From the NCBI GenBank assembly GCA_021162325.1, contig JAGGYV010000220.1:1-37728 (forward strand): a stretch of 37,728 nucleotides of DNA, written 5' to 3'. Source of the stretch: Desulfobacteraceae bacterium (lineage in GTDB: Bacteria; Desulfobacterota; Desulfobacteria; Desulfobacterales; Desulfosalsimonadaceae). Below, piece after piece: positions 8,023 through 16,570 of this stretch (positions within the stretch are counted from its first letter, which is position 1; the number at the start of each line of letters is the position of its first letter). Made by a program: the position numbers and the translations under genes. Below the pieces are notes generated by a model, which saw nothing but the letters and a program-made list of their open reading frames with translations, made no database searches and was not told the DNA's origin.

Positions 8023-9948
8023 TTAAAGGGCTTTGGCCATCACCTCGCCGATGATTTTGCTGAATCGGGCGGGGTTTTCAATTTTTCCGCCTTCTCCGAC
8101 AATTGCCAGATCATACAACAGGTTATAGTAATCTTTTAATGACTCATCGTCATTGTTTTTTTCAAAAATTGACTGGATCTTTTCCATCACCGGATGGCTG
8201 ATATTTAATTCGAGAATTCGTTTTGCGTCCGGCATGGACTGGCCGGAAGCCTTGAGCAGTTTTTCCATGTAGGCACTCATATCATAAGCATCCCCGGACA
8301 GACAGGAAACGGAATCCTTTAAATGGGAAGAGGGCTTAACTTCTTTGATTTTATCGTCAAGCTCGGATTTGATTTTTTCAAACAGAGTGGAAAATGATTC
8401 TTTCTTTTTTTCATCGACTTTATCCAGGCCAAGGTCGCCTTTTTCCGCACTTTTAAATTTCTTTTTTTCAAACTCAGGCAAAGACTGAATAACAAATTCA
8501 TCCACCGGATCAGTCATCAAAAGTACTTCAATATCTTTATCCTTAAGGGTTTCCAGGTGCGGGCTGTTGAGAATAGCGGCAAGGTTATCACCGGTTAAAT
8601 AATAGATGTCTTCCTGATCCGGTTTCATGTTGTTAACATAATCTTGAAGCGAAACCCATTTCCCGTCTGATTTTGTTGTTTTATAACGGGCAAGTTTTGC
8701 AATTTTTTCACGATTTCCCCAGTCAGAATGGATGCCTTCTTTGACGACCGCCCCGAATTCATTGTAGAATTTATCATATTCCGCCGCATCCATTTGATCC
8801 AATGTATCGAGGATCTTTTTGACCAGGTTTTTATGAATATTTTGGACCAAAGCATCGTGCTGGAGAATTTCACGGCTGATATTCAGATTTAGGTCCGGGG
8901 CATCGACAACACCCTTAATAAACCGAAGATATTCAGGAACCAGTTCTTTGCAGTCCTCCATAATAAAGACACGTCTGCAGTAAAGCTGAACCCCGTGTTT
9001 TCTTTCCGGCATAAACAAATCCATGGGTGCCTGTGATGGAATGTATATAAGCGCGCTGTACTCGGTCAGGCCTTCGAGTTTCAAATGGAGCTGGGTCAGC
9101 GGGGGATTCCAGTCGTGGCTGATGTGCGAGTAGAAATCTTTATATTCTTCTTCCGTCACATCCTTTTTATCCCTGCTCCAGATGGCCTTCATGGAGTTTA
9201 AGGTTTCTTCATTAACAACCGTTCCTTTTTTGACGGGCTTTTTGTCTTTATCCAGAACTTGTTTGCCTTCATCATCGGTTTCAAACTCGTCATGTTCCAC
9301 ATCCATGACAATAGCGTAGCTGACAAAGTCTGAATGTTTTTTAACAATATTTCGAATTGTCCATTCCTCGGTAAAATCCTGTTCATCTTTTTCTATTGCT
9401 TTTAATGATAAAATTACATCTGTTCCCCGCCTGTCTTTGGTTGTCGGTTCAATGGTATACGATCCGTCTCCGGTTGATTCCCATTGGGTTGCGGTCTCTT
9501 CACCGGCAGCCCGGGTGATGATGCTAATCTTATCCGCAACAATAAATGCACTGTAAAAGCCGACCCCAAACTGGCCGATGAGCTCGGGAGTTAATGTGTT
9601 CTTATTGTTGGACTTTTCCAGTGCCTTCATAAATTCGGCAGTGCCGCTTCGAGCAATGGTACCGATATTTTCAACCATTTCATCATAGGTCATACCCATA
9701 CCGTTATCGGATATGGTCAGGGTTTTATTTTCCTTATCCGGAGTGATTTTTATTTTAAAATCCGTATCGTTTCTCAGGATTTTGCTGTCGGTCTGGGCTT
9801 GAAAGCTGAGTCGGTCAATGGCGTCCGAGGAATTTGAAATTAATTCCCTTAAGAAAATTTCTTTGTTTGAATACAAGGAATTGATAATTAAATGCATGAA
9901 CTGCTTTACTTCGGTTTTAAATTCATGGGTTTGTTTTGTGCGTTCCAT
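8023..9948 (-). CDS. htpG: HSP90-family chaperone HtpG
   Basis: A cytoplasmic ATP-dependent chaperone of 641 aa, normal for HtpG. The N-terminal GHKL ATPase is clear: [13 protein letters not shown] (helix with the ATP-site Glu/Asn), DNGMGM, and [17 protein letters not shown]. The middle domain includes ISREILQHD, and the C-terminal dimerisation domain ends [12 protein letters not shown] Shine-Dalgarno AGGAG precedes the ATG by 6 bases. It is monocistronic, with a sigma32-like promoter upstream and a strong hairpin downstream. Nothing in the reading frame is unusual. Confidence 0.98.
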   Translation of the reverse strand: MERTKQTHEFKTEVKQFMHLIINSLYSNKEIFLRELISNSSDAIDRLSFQAQTDSKILRNDTDFKIKITPDKENKTLTISDNGMGMTYDEMVENIGTIARSGTAEFMKALEKSNNKNTLTPELIGQFGVGFYSAFIVADKISIITRAAGEETATQWESTGDGSYTIEPTTKDRRGTDVILSLKAIEKDEQDFTEEWTIRNIVKKHSDFVSYAIVMDVEHDEFETDDEGKQVLDKDKKPVKKGTVVNEETLNSMKAIWSRDKKDVTEEEYKDFYSHISHDWNPPLTQLHLKLEGLTEYSALIYIPSQAPMDLFMPERKHGVQLYCRRVFIMEDCKELVPEYLRFIKGVVDAPDLNLNISREILQHDALVQNIHKNLVKKILDTLDQMDAAEYDKFYNEFGAVVKEGIHSDWGNREKIAKLARYKTTKSDGKWVSLQDYVNNMKPDQEDIYYLTGDNLAAILNSPHLETLKDKDIEVLLMTDPVDEFVIQSLPEFEKKKFKSAEKGDLGLDKVDEKKKESFSTLFEKIKSELDDKIKEVKPSSHLKDSVSCLSGDAYDMSAYMEKLLKASGQSMPDAKRILELNISHPVMEKIQSIFEKNNDDESLKDYYNLLYDLAIVGEGGKIENPARFSKIIGEVMAKAL

Positions 9949-10015
9949 TTTGACTCCTTAAATGTCTATGTTCAAAATTGTGTAAATTATTACAGATTGG
10001 TGATTGATTTTTTTA

Positions 10016-10045
10016 TAAAATGGGTGCGATTTTTGATTTGTCAAG
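10016..10045 (-). promoter_or_regulatory. Sigma32 (heat-shock)-like promoter of htpG
   Basis: Minus-strand CTTGACA (10039-10045), then 13 bases, then ACCCATTT (10018-10025). This matches the RpoH consensus CTTGAAA-N13-17-CCCCATNT at most positions. It lies about 70 bases before htpG, a classical RpoH target. The same -35 could also serve sigma70. Confidence 0.55.
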
Positions 10046-10145
10046 CCCCTTTGCTGAATCATCCCGGATAATTTGTGCATGGGGAATATGCGCAGGGGAT
10101 GAAAATGTTTTTGAATTATCTTTATTTTAAGGGTTGCTAAGTGCT

Positions 10146-10309
10146 GATGGCTTCGTAAAAAGTCCAAATTCTTTGTTGCGCTACATCCTTCGTCTCTTCA
10201 TGGTACGCTAAGTACGAATCATCACTCAGGATTTGCGCGCCTCGCCAATTTTAAGATTTGGTGGAACTTTTTTCTTTGCCATCGGAATCCGACTTTTTAC
10301 GAGTTTGTC
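10146..10309 (-). mobile_element. MITE family 1, copy 1
   Basis: A 164-bp non-coding element with imperfect 19-bp inverted ends (GATGGCTTCGTAAAAAGTC / GACAAACTCGTAAAAAGTC, sharing TCGTAAAAAGTC). It is flanked by a 7-bp direct repeat, AAGTGCT (10139-10145 and 10310-10316), consistent with a target duplication. It matches the copies at 18094 and 37581 but is inverted relative to them and has a small internal extension. It separates htpG from the rhomboid gene. Confidence 0.8.
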
Positions 10310-10417
10310 AAGTGCTAAAGATTTAAAAAATTATCCAGTGTTATCTTGTCGGCGATATGCTATAAACTTTTTATATTATTCCATTAATGACATTCTTAAA
10401 ATAATAACATCTCATGC

Positions 10418-11281
10418 ATGTATATTTTTTTTGAAAATTTAACCCAAAAACAGACAGACATATGTGTTCTGGTTCTGTCTTCATCAGCAGTGCCGCATCG
10501 GATCACGAAAAATAAAAACAGTTGGGATGTATGGGTCGGGGAGTCTCATTACGACCGTGCGCGTGAGGCAATGGCACTGTATTTTAAAGAGAATAGAAAT
10601 TCTCTTCCGGACTTTAGTGAAATAAATGTTGAGATTAAAAAAGACACAATCATTTCAGGTATTATCATATCCATTATGCTTTTGATATGGTATATACTGG
10701 TTCAAAATGCCGGTGACGCAAAAGAGATCATCAATCGGTTCGGCGCATCGGCGGTCAAAATACTTGACGGTGAATATTACCGGTCAGTGACCGCGTTATT
10801 GCTTCACAAAGATGAATTGCATCTTGCTGGGAATATGATCGGTCTTTTTATTTTTGGAACCGCTCTATGTTCAGTAACCGGCTGGGGAGCCGGGTGGCTG
10901 ATGGTTCTTATCAGCGGGGTTGCCGGCAACCTGATGAATGCATTTATGTATGAGAGTGCCCATGTTTCAATCGGTGCGTCAACCGCTGTATTCGGTGCGG
11001 TCGGCATTTTGGCCGGTTACCAGGGGTTTAAAAAAAAAAGAACACCGAAACGATTGAAAAGTGCATGGGTGCCCATAGCGTGCGGGTTGGCGCTCCTTGG
11101 ACTGCTCGGTTCCGGCGGCCCTGAAACCGATATCATGGCGCATTTGTTTGGATTTTTTTGCGGGATTCTGATGGGAAGTTTATATGCCCTGTTTATTAAA
11201 AAACCGCCTGGAAATTTTTTTCAATGCCTGTCTGCGGCGGGGATGGTGGTTATTGTTTATTGGGCCTGGTCGGCGGGATAA
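10418..11281 (+). CDS. Rhomboid-family intramembrane serine protease
   Basis: A polytopic inner-membrane protein of 287 aa. About 60 cytoplasmic residues (LVLSSSAVPHRI...WDVWVGESHYDRARE) resemble the N-terminal domain of GlpG-like rhomboids. The membrane core carries the hallmarks: HLAGNMIGL (His135, Asn139), the nucleophile motif GASTAVFGAVG (Ser188) and the catalytic His in IMAHLFGFFCG (His242). It is predicted to cut membrane-embedded helices; substrates are unknown. No clear ribosome site precedes the ATG, so the start is uncertain by a few codons. The next gene starts 23 bases after the stop, suggesting co-transcription. Confidence 0.9.
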   Translation: MYIFFENLTQKQTDICVLVLSSSAVPHRITKNKNSWDVWVGESHYDRAREAMALYFKENRNSLPDFSEINVEIKKDTIISGIIISIMLLIWYILVQNAGDAKEIINRFGASAVKILDGEYYRSVTALLLHKDELHLAGNMIGLFIFGTALCSVTGWGAGWLMVLISGVAGNLMNAFMYESAHVSIGASTAVFGAVGILAGYQGFKKKRTPKRLKSAWVPIACGLALLGLLGSGGPETDIMAHLFGFFCGILMGSLYALFIKKPPGNFFQCLSAAGMVVIVYWAWSAG

Positions 11282-11304
11282 CATTTGATGGACAAGGACT
11301 GAAT

Positions 11305-11856
11305 ATGAAAAATATTGCAGCATTGCTGTTTGAGGCAAACATATTGAAAAATATTCCCAGGGCAGGGTTCCATTTTCTGGGAGTTGGAAAAGAGTCTGTG
11401 GCGGAGCATTCATTTAGTGCGACGTTTATCGCGTATGTGATGTCTATGATGGCGCCGGAAATTGATTCACTCCGGCTCATCACCATGTGCCTGATTCATG
11501 ATTTGCCGGAAGCCAGAATCGGGGATCAGAATTATGTACAAAAAAAATACGTGACCGCTGATGAGGAAAAAGCAGTCGCAGACGCTACCCGGCATCTTCC
11601 GTTTGGTCAATCCATGGCAGCTTTGATAACGGAATTTAACGAACAAATGTCCCCGGAATCAAAAATGGCCTATGACGCAGATCAGTTGTCGTTTATTATT
11701 GAATTGAAATCCATTGCCGACATTGGTCATAAAAGCCCGGATCAATGGTTGCCGGTGGTGCAGCAGCGTTTGAAAACTGATATTGGAAAACGACTGGCAA
11801 AAGAAATCATGGCAACCACTTGGGATGCATGGTGGATGGACACCTATGAAGAGTGA
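11305..11856 (+). CDS. HD-domain protein, YfbR/HDDC2-like 5'-deoxynucleotidase
   Basis: A 183-aa HD-superfamily phosphohydrolase. ESVAEHSFSATFIA supplies the first metal His, IHDLPEARIGD the HD pair, and YDADQLSFIIE the distal Asp. The order and spacing match the YfbR/HDDC2 group, which dephosphorylates deoxynucleoside monophosphates. The ORF track extends 27 codons upstream into the rhomboid gene. The ATG at 11305, with AAGGA just before it, is the better start because the family begins near LLFEANILKNIPRAG. Substrate is inferred from family. Confidence 0.85.
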   Translation: MKNIAALLFEANILKNIPRAGFHFLGVGKESVAEHSFSATFIAYVMSMMAPEIDSLRLITMCLIHDLPEARIGDQNYVQKKYVTADEEKAVADATRHLPFGQSMAALITEFNEQMSPESKMAYDADQLSFIIELKSIADIGHKSPDQWLPVVQQRLKTDIGKRLAKEIMATTWDAWWMDTYEE

Positions 11857-11976
11857 ATTATATTGATTTTTTGGTAAAATAGCTATAAGTGACTATCTTT
11901 TTTTTAGATGTTTTTCATTCCTGTATATGAAATGGATTTTTAACAATCGATATAAACCAGCCAGAGTATTTTAATC

Positions 11977-12660
11977 ATGCGACTTCAGCTAAAAGAGATG
12001 GCAGCAGCTTTAAATATTACTCCCAACACTGTCGAACGATGGATCCGGCAGGGAAGAATTCCGGTTCGCATAAAGGAAAATACCTGTATTTTCAGCCTTC
12101 CATCGTTGCGGAAATGGGCGGATGCCAATAATCTGACATACACGCCGCCGGGTGCGGCAGTCCTGATGGCATTGAAAGAGAAGGCGGAGAATCTGCACAT
12201 TGCAATGGCGCGAGGGGGTGTCTATTATGATATTGAGGGCGAATCCGTAGCAGAAGTTATACGCGCAGGGGTGAATTGTATCACCTGTTTTGACACCCAA
12301 GGGCAAAGGCAAGCCCTGTATGACAGTTTGCTGGCAAGGGAAGAATTGATGTCCACCGGTATCGGAAAAGGCGTGGCAATCCCCCATCCCCGGACACCGC
12401 TGGATTATGGAGAAATTCCGGCTTTTATTTCCACCTGTTTTCTTAAAAACCCGGTGGATTATCAAGCGGTTGACCGCCTGCCGGTGTTTGTTTTATTTCT
12501 TCTCGTCTGCCCGTCTTCAAAGAGCCATCTTCATTTGCTGGCAAGGCTTTCGTTTTGTTTGAGGGATGAAGAATTTATACAATTTTTAAATCAACCACCA
12601 GCGTCGGCGGCTTTTTTTAAGAAAATTGAAGAATTGGACCAGCGGTTTGACGCACCTTAA
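11977..12660 (+). CDS. HTH domain fused to PTS EIIA (PtsN-like)
   Basis: A 227-aa two-domain protein. Residues 1-50 form an excisionase/MerR-like helix-turn-helix (LKEMAAALNITPNTVERWIRQGRIPV). Residues about 80-220 are an EIIA domain of the fructose/nitrogen type, with phospho-His137 in GIGKGVAIPHPR and the HLHLLARLS stretch. EIIA-Ntr proteins act as phosphorylation-dependent regulators, not sugar carriers. No other PTS gene is in the window. The HTH may bind DNA directly or tether the EIIA to a partner. No clear Shine-Dalgarno precedes the ATG. It is 120 bases after the HD gene and probably separate. Confidence 0.87.
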   Translation: MRLQLKEMAAALNITPNTVERWIRQGRIPVRIKENTCIFSLPSLRKWADANNLTYTPPGAAVLMALKEKAENLHIAMARGGVYYDIEGESVAEVIRAGVNCITCFDTQGQRQALYDSLLAREELMSTGIGKGVAIPHPRTPLDYGEIPAFISTCFLKNPVDYQAVDRLPVFVLFLLVCPSSKSHLHLLARLSFCLRDEEFIQFLNQPPASAAFFKKIEELDQRFDAP

Positions 12661-12671
12661 AAGGCTTAGTC

Positions 12672-12877
12672 TCTTATCTCTGATTTTTGTGTTTTTTTGG
12701 CAAACTTTTTTAAAAACTCAAAAAGTATGAAGTGCCTAAAGTGATCTAAAGTGCCTAAAGTTGTGGACTGCGCTAAACGCGCGATCATTTTTAACATAAA
12801 AATTGAAAATGCCGAAGGCATTAACCATAACTTTAGCTCACTTCAAACTTTAGTTCACTTTTAATTTTTCCGGTTTA
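12672..12877. repeat. Intergenic repeat family 2, copy A (~206 bp)
   Basis: Fills the gap between the EIIA and CLC genes. It contains staggered CTAAAGTG units (AGTGCCTAAAGTGATCTAAAGTGCCTAAAGTT) near one end and their inverted counterpart at the other (AACTTTAGCTCACTTC...). Between them are a GCGCTAAACGCGC palindrome and an AATGCC-GAA-GGCATT hairpin. A closely similar copy in the same orientation is at 36304-36508. It is non-coding. Confidence 0.8.
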
Positions 12878-12904
12878 GATAGTGAATATGTTGAAATTTA
12901 TATT

Positions 12905-14638
12905 GTGAAATTTATTAAAGGATTAAATATAGTACGATTTCCATCCCGATGGATTTTTTTTCGTTTTGACGATCGACTGCTTTTGATCAGTATCGGTGCG
13001 CTGGTGGGCTCATGCAGCGGCCTTGCAGCGCTCGCGCTGAATCGGGGGTTGATCGCCATGTTTGAGATGCTGGGGCATTACCGGCATTTGTGGTGGGCGT
13101 TTATTATGCCGGGAATCGGTGCTGCGTTGTCCTCTCTGTTTCTCGAAAAAATAATCAAAGAGGGTGCCGGACACGGCGTACCGGAAGTGTTATACAGCGT
13201 TTCCCGTTATGGCGGGCTGATGCGCTTTCGATCAAGCTTTTCTCGATTGATTTCAAGCTGTTTAACCATCGGCAGCGGCGGATCAGCCGGGCCGGAAGCA
13301 CCCGTGGTCATGAGCGGCGCGGCCATTGGTTCAAATATTGCTCAATTGTTTTCTTTAAATGACCGCCAGCGCGTCGCGCTTGTCGGCTGCGGCACAGCTG
13401 GCGCTGTGGCCGCAATTTTCAATGCGCCGATTGCCGGACTGGTGTTTACCATTGAGGTGATTATCGGCGAATGGTCAGCGTTGAATATTGTGCCGATTGC
13501 CGTTGCTTCAGTTTTCGGTGCCCAGGTCAGCCGGCTGCTGCAGGGTAATCAGATTGCGTTTACACATTTGCAATTTAATATTGATCCTGGCGATACCATT
13601 GCATGCCTGGGGCTTGCGGTTGTAACCGCCCTTGTATCTATCTTGTTGACACGGGCTTTAAGGTTGTCATATCGGGGCGCCCGTCATATTCATCTCCCGA
13701 TATGGGTGAAAGCAGCCATTGGCGGATGCCTGGTGGGGGGGATTGGTTTTTTTCTGCCGGATGTGCTCGGGGAAGGGTACCATTCAATTCAGGCGATGGT
13801 TGAAGGTACATTCTCCAATGGTTTGTTGTTTGTGGCGCTTCTGGTGCTTGCAAAGATCCTGGCGACTTCCTTTACCTTAGGCTGGGGTGGTTCCGGGGGT
13901 ATATTCGCACCCTGTCTGGTAATCGGCAGTTTTACCGGTTTGATGTATCATCGTTTTATTGAAATGTTATGGCCGGGGATTGCATGGGTCAATGAAGGAT
14001 GTTTTGCTTTGCTGGGTATGGCCGGCCTGATCAGCGGTATTCTTCAGGCGCCGTTGACCGGCATGTTTTTAATCGTTGAAATCACTGGCGGGTATGAAGT
14101 GATTCTGCCGTTGATTCTGGTTTCTGCAATTTCTACAACGCTATGCCATTCGTTTGAACCGGCCTCTTTTTATATGAAGGATCTGGTGGAAAAAGGCCAT
14201 TTTCTTCGTCCCCGGACAGATGCCCGGGTTCTTGCGGATTTGAGTGTCAGCGAGTTGGTTGAAAAGGACTGTATTATTGTTACCAAGGAGATGAAACTGG
14301 GGGATTTTGTAAAAATTATGCAAAAATCCCACAGAAATTTTTTTCCGGTGGAAGATGAAAACAGCCGGGAATTTCTCGGTTTGATCCACTTGGATGATAT
14401 CCGGGAATATCTTTTTGACCCATTATTTTATGAAACTGTTTTTTTAGAACAGATTATGGATACTCAGGTGCGGACAGTTGGCTTAGATGATGATTTGTCG
14501 GCTATTCTTGATCGCATGGATGCCGGTAATCTGTTCAGTATGCCGGTGGTTGCCAATAATCAGTTTGTCGGCATGATTTCCAAGGCGACGTTGCTGGATA
14601 AGTATCGTAATGAGCTGATTGTCCAGACGAATCATTGA
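12905..14638 (+). CDS. CLC-family chloride channel/transporter with CBS pair
   Basis: An inner-membrane CLC protein of 577 aa. Selectivity-filter motifs are visible: GAGHGVPE (GSGIP position), GSGGSAGPEAP (gating Glu131) and WGGSGGIFAPCL (GxFxP, about 329-336). A C-terminal cytoplasmic tail from about residue 450 carries two CBS domains, which often bind adenine nucleotides. It could move chloride or fluoride, as a channel or proton antiporter; the sequence alone does not decide. The start is a GTG at 12905, just after repeat family 2. It is followed directly by repeat family 3 and shows no close operon partner. Confidence 0.92.
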   Translation: MKFIKGLNIVRFPSRWIFFRFDDRLLLISIGALVGSCSGLAALALNRGLIAMFEMLGHYRHLWWAFIMPGIGAALSSLFLEKIIKEGAGHGVPEVLYSVSRYGGLMRFRSSFSRLISSCLTIGSGGSAGPEAPVVMSGAAIGSNIAQLFSLNDRQRVALVGCGTAGAVAAIFNAPIAGLVFTIEVIIGEWSALNIVPIAVASVFGAQVSRLLQGNQIAFTHLQFNIDPGDTIACLGLAVVTALVSILLTRALRLSYRGARHIHLPIWVKAAIGGCLVGGIGFFLPDVLGEGYHSIQAMVEGTFSNGLLFVALLVLAKILATSFTLGWGGSGGIFAPCLVIGSFTGLMYHRFIEMLWPGIAWVNEGCFALLGMAGLISGILQAPLTGMFLIVEITGGYEVILPLILVSAISTTLCHSFEPASFYMKDLVEKGHFLRPRTDARVLADLSVSELVEKDCIIVTKEMKLGDFVKIMQKSHRNFFPVEDENSREFLGLIHLDDIREYLFDPLFYETVFLEQIMDTQVRTVGLDDDLSAILDRMDAGNLFSMPVVANNQFVGMISKATLLDKYRNELIVQTNH

Positions 14639-14640
14639 TT

Positions 14641-14785
14641 TAACAGGCTGTTGAAAAACTATTGCGCTTGTCAATACGGCGTTAAAATTCGGCTCAAAGT
14701 GCTCATTTATAGACATAAACTCCGCTTTTTCGCCGAATTTTGCCTTGTCTTGACTGCGCTCATGACGTTTTTCAATAACCTGTTA
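14641..14785. repeat. Intergenic repeat family 3 (145 bp, inverted ends)
   Basis: Ends are inverted repeats of 19 bp with two differences: TAACAGGCTGTTGAAAAAC and GTTTTTCAATAACCTGTTA. A second inner pair (TTAAAATTCGGC / GCCGAATTTT) means the whole element can fold on itself. It starts two bases after the CLC stop and carries no gene. It is MITE-like; only one copy was seen here. Confidence 0.7.
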
Positions 14786-14843
14786 GAGAATCAGGTGTTC
14801 AGCCTTTTACCTGAATACCTTATCATTGAAGAGGTGAAGAATA

Positions 14844-15674
14844 ATGGAAACAAGATTGCTTCATATTTTTAGAAATACTCCCATCGGTCGGGAGGTGTTG
14901 CTTCAGTCAATGTATTTCTGCAAATCCATCGGCGTCCACCCGGTGATCTATATTCCTGAATTTATAAAGTTTCTAATGTATTTTGAAAAAGATGTGGTTC
15001 AGATTGATTTGGATGATTCCTATCTGATCGCTCCGGAAACCGCTTCGGCGCATGCGGTGGAAATTGTCCGTTCACAGGGATTGCCGGAACCGAATTTTAT
15101 TGAGCCGAAAAATTTTACCGCTTCCACCCTGCCGGACATTCCGGTCAATTTTGACTTTATGTGCTGTCCCCGGACAATCAGTGACCTTTCCTCAAAAATC
15201 GGGTTGGGTTATATCGGCCCGAGGGTCCGGCGGATCGTGCATTCGGCTAAGTTCCCGGTGCTCATTGTCGGAACGATATATAAGCCATGGAAATCAATAG
15301 GCGTTATGTTTGGCGGATCTGCCAATGCCATTAACGCATTTCGTCTGGGGGTTCGTATCAGTCGTTTATCCGGGCTGCCGATGAATGTTTACACGCAACT
15401 GGGAAAACATTCACCTGATTATTACAAGGATATTATCCAAAAGAATGATCTTACCTGGGACATGGAGCAGTATGTGCGGAACTGGGAGTTTTTTGACTCT
15501 GGTGAGTTCTCAGTCAACCTGTACAAAGTGCCTCATGATGCCCTTGTGGTTATAGGCGCTTATGGACACGGTGTTATCAAGGAAATGCTGTTCGGCAGCA
15601 CGATGGAAAAGGTGCAATCCATATTGCCCAACAATCTACTGATTGTCGGGCCGAAATATCAGGCTGCCATGTGA
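14844..15674 (+). CDS. Tandem universal stress protein (UspA family)
   Basis: A cytoplasmic 276-aa protein made of two Usp-like halves. The C-terminal half has the ATP-binding signature GAYGHGVIKEMLFGSTMEKV (G-2x-G-9x-G-S/T), followed by LPNNLLIVGP. The N-terminal half has lost this motif but keeps the fold-like pattern (FPVLIVGTIYKPWKSIGVMFGG at the junction). A GAGGTGAAGA stretch precedes the ATG. The next gene overlaps it by 4 bases, so the two are probably translated together. The nature of the stress is unknown. Confidence 0.85.
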   Translation: METRLLHIFRNTPIGREVLLQSMYFCKSIGVHPVIYIPEFIKFLMYFEKDVVQIDLDDSYLIAPETASAHAVEIVRSQGLPEPNFIEPKNFTASTLPDIPVNFDFMCCPRTISDLSSKIGLGYIGPRVRRIVHSAKFPVLIVGTIYKPWKSIGVMFGGSANAINAFRLGVRISRLSGLPMNVYTQLGKHSPDYYKDIIQKNDLTWDMEQYVRNWEFFDSGEFSVNLYKVPHDALVVIGAYGHGVIKEMLFGSTMEKVQSILPNNLLIVGPKYQAAM

Positions 15675-16132
15675 TTTATTACTTAATTACATTAATGTGG
15701 GCATTATTCGGATTTTTGTCCTGGTATTTTTCAACGTATATTTTTACATTTGTCATATCTCCGGCGGTTCCGGGTGCAATGGCGTTGATGCGGGAATGTA
15801 CATCGTCCAAAGTCTTGCAGGATCTGCATTTGATGGTCCTTTCCCACATATCCGACTATACTCTGGGGTTTTTATTTGCATTGATACTGGCCATATTTTC
15901 AAATTTTTCAAAAGTACGAATGGGTTTTTATATTTTTGCCATGAGTATTTTACCCATTTACTATCATGTTATCCAATTGATTGAATATAAAAGTTATTAC
16001 GCTGGATGGCCTTACTGGATATTTGCTTCGATCGGCATGGGATTTCTATCCATACTTATTTTTTCACCGTTATTTGCATTCACCGGTGGTGTTTTGGGAA
16101 AGGCTCTTAAGATGAGATGGCAGAACGTTTAA
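15671..16132 (+). CDS. Small integral membrane protein, unknown function
   Basis: A 153-aa protein with about four predicted membrane helices (LITLMWALFGFLSWYF; TLGFLFALILAIF; MGFYIFAMSILPIYYHV; WIFASIGMGFLSILIFSPLF). Its GTG start overlaps the stop of the universal stress gene (ATGTGA), indicating translational coupling. No catalytic or metal motif is seen. I do not recognise the family. Pairing with a Usp gene suggests a membrane process adjusted under stress, possibly transport; that is inference. Confidence 0.75.
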   Translation: MIYYLITLMWALFGFLSWYFSTYIFTFVISPAVPGAMALMRECTSSKVLQDLHLMVLSHISDYTLGFLFALILAIFSNFSKVRMGFYIFAMSILPIYYHVIQLIEYKSYYAGWPYWIFASIGMGFLSILIFSPLFAFTGGVLGKALKMRWQNV

Positions 16133-16208
16133 ATTATAAAAAATTCTTTTACCTGATTATTTAGGCAGGGATAAATCTTTTAAAATATACATTAAATAGG
16201 GGAATAAC

Positions 16209-16493
16209 ATGAAAAAATTGTTTAACGGTATTAAAGCGGCGAAATTAGGTACTGAGAAGATGCCTGCTGTTGTTTGCGTCCAGACAGAAGAAAGATCCAA
16301 AGAAGTGGCATCAATATTTGAAGCGCATGGATGGAAATATTCAATTGATTTGGCATCGGACAAACCCGAAGATATTAACGACTTGGAAATTCTGTTGAAT
16401 CCGCCCAAACAAACGAAAGCCGAAACGAAAATCGGCCGCAATGATCCCTGCCCATGTGGCAGCGGGAAAAAGTATAAAAAATGCTGTGGATGA
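16209..16493 (+). CDS. SEC-C metal-binding protein, PBPRA1643 family
   Basis: A 94-aa protein ending in a textbook SEC-C zinc motif ([18 protein letters not shown]), as at the C-terminus of SecA. The N-terminal part ([20 protein letters not shown]...WKYSID) matches my memory of the small PBPRA1643 (TIGR04102) proteins. Function is unknown; the motif typically binds zinc and contacts ribosomes or SecB-like partners. The ATG is preceded by a GGGG-containing leader. A bidirectional-looking hairpin follows and separates it from the convergent rhlE. Confidence 0.88.
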   Translation: MKKLFNGIKAAKLGTEKMPAVVCVQTEERSKEVASIFEAHGWKYSIDLASDKPEDINDLEILLNPPKQTKAETKIGRNDPCPCGSGKKYKKCCG

Positions 16494-16504
16494 TGTAATT
16501 ATAC

Positions 16505-16538
16505 AAAAAAAACTCCGCTGGATTAATCCCGGCGGAGT
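16505..16538 (-). terminator. Intrinsic terminator of rhlE
   Basis: On the minus strand a GC-rich stem (ACTCCGCCGG / CCAGCGGAGT, 6-base loop) is followed by a run of eight or so T. It lies about 33 bases beyond the rhlE stop and may also serve the convergent SEC-C gene in the other direction. Confidence 0.8.
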
Positions 16539-16570
16539 CGTGTACCGATATAACTGATTCCGTTTCGTTT

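Noticed and set aside
9958-10167. 69-aa minus-strand ORF upstream of htpG
   Set aside because: It runs through the htpG promoter and into the MITE, with no start signal.
11224-11304. Upstream start of the HD protein given by the ORF track
   Set aside because: It overlaps the rhomboid gene, adds Gly-rich sequence foreign to the family and lacks a ribosome site.
11857-11976. Possible terminator after the HD gene (ATAG...CTAT followed by a T-run)
   Set aside because: The stem is only four weak base pairs, too unstable to call.
12010-12465. 151-aa minus-strand ORF opposite the EIIA fusion
   Set aside because: Shadow of the EIIA reading frame, with no protein-like motif.
12672-12877. CRISPR array suggested by repeated CTAAAGTG units
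   Set aside because: Units are only 8-12 bases apart with no spacers of constant length, and no cas gene is present.
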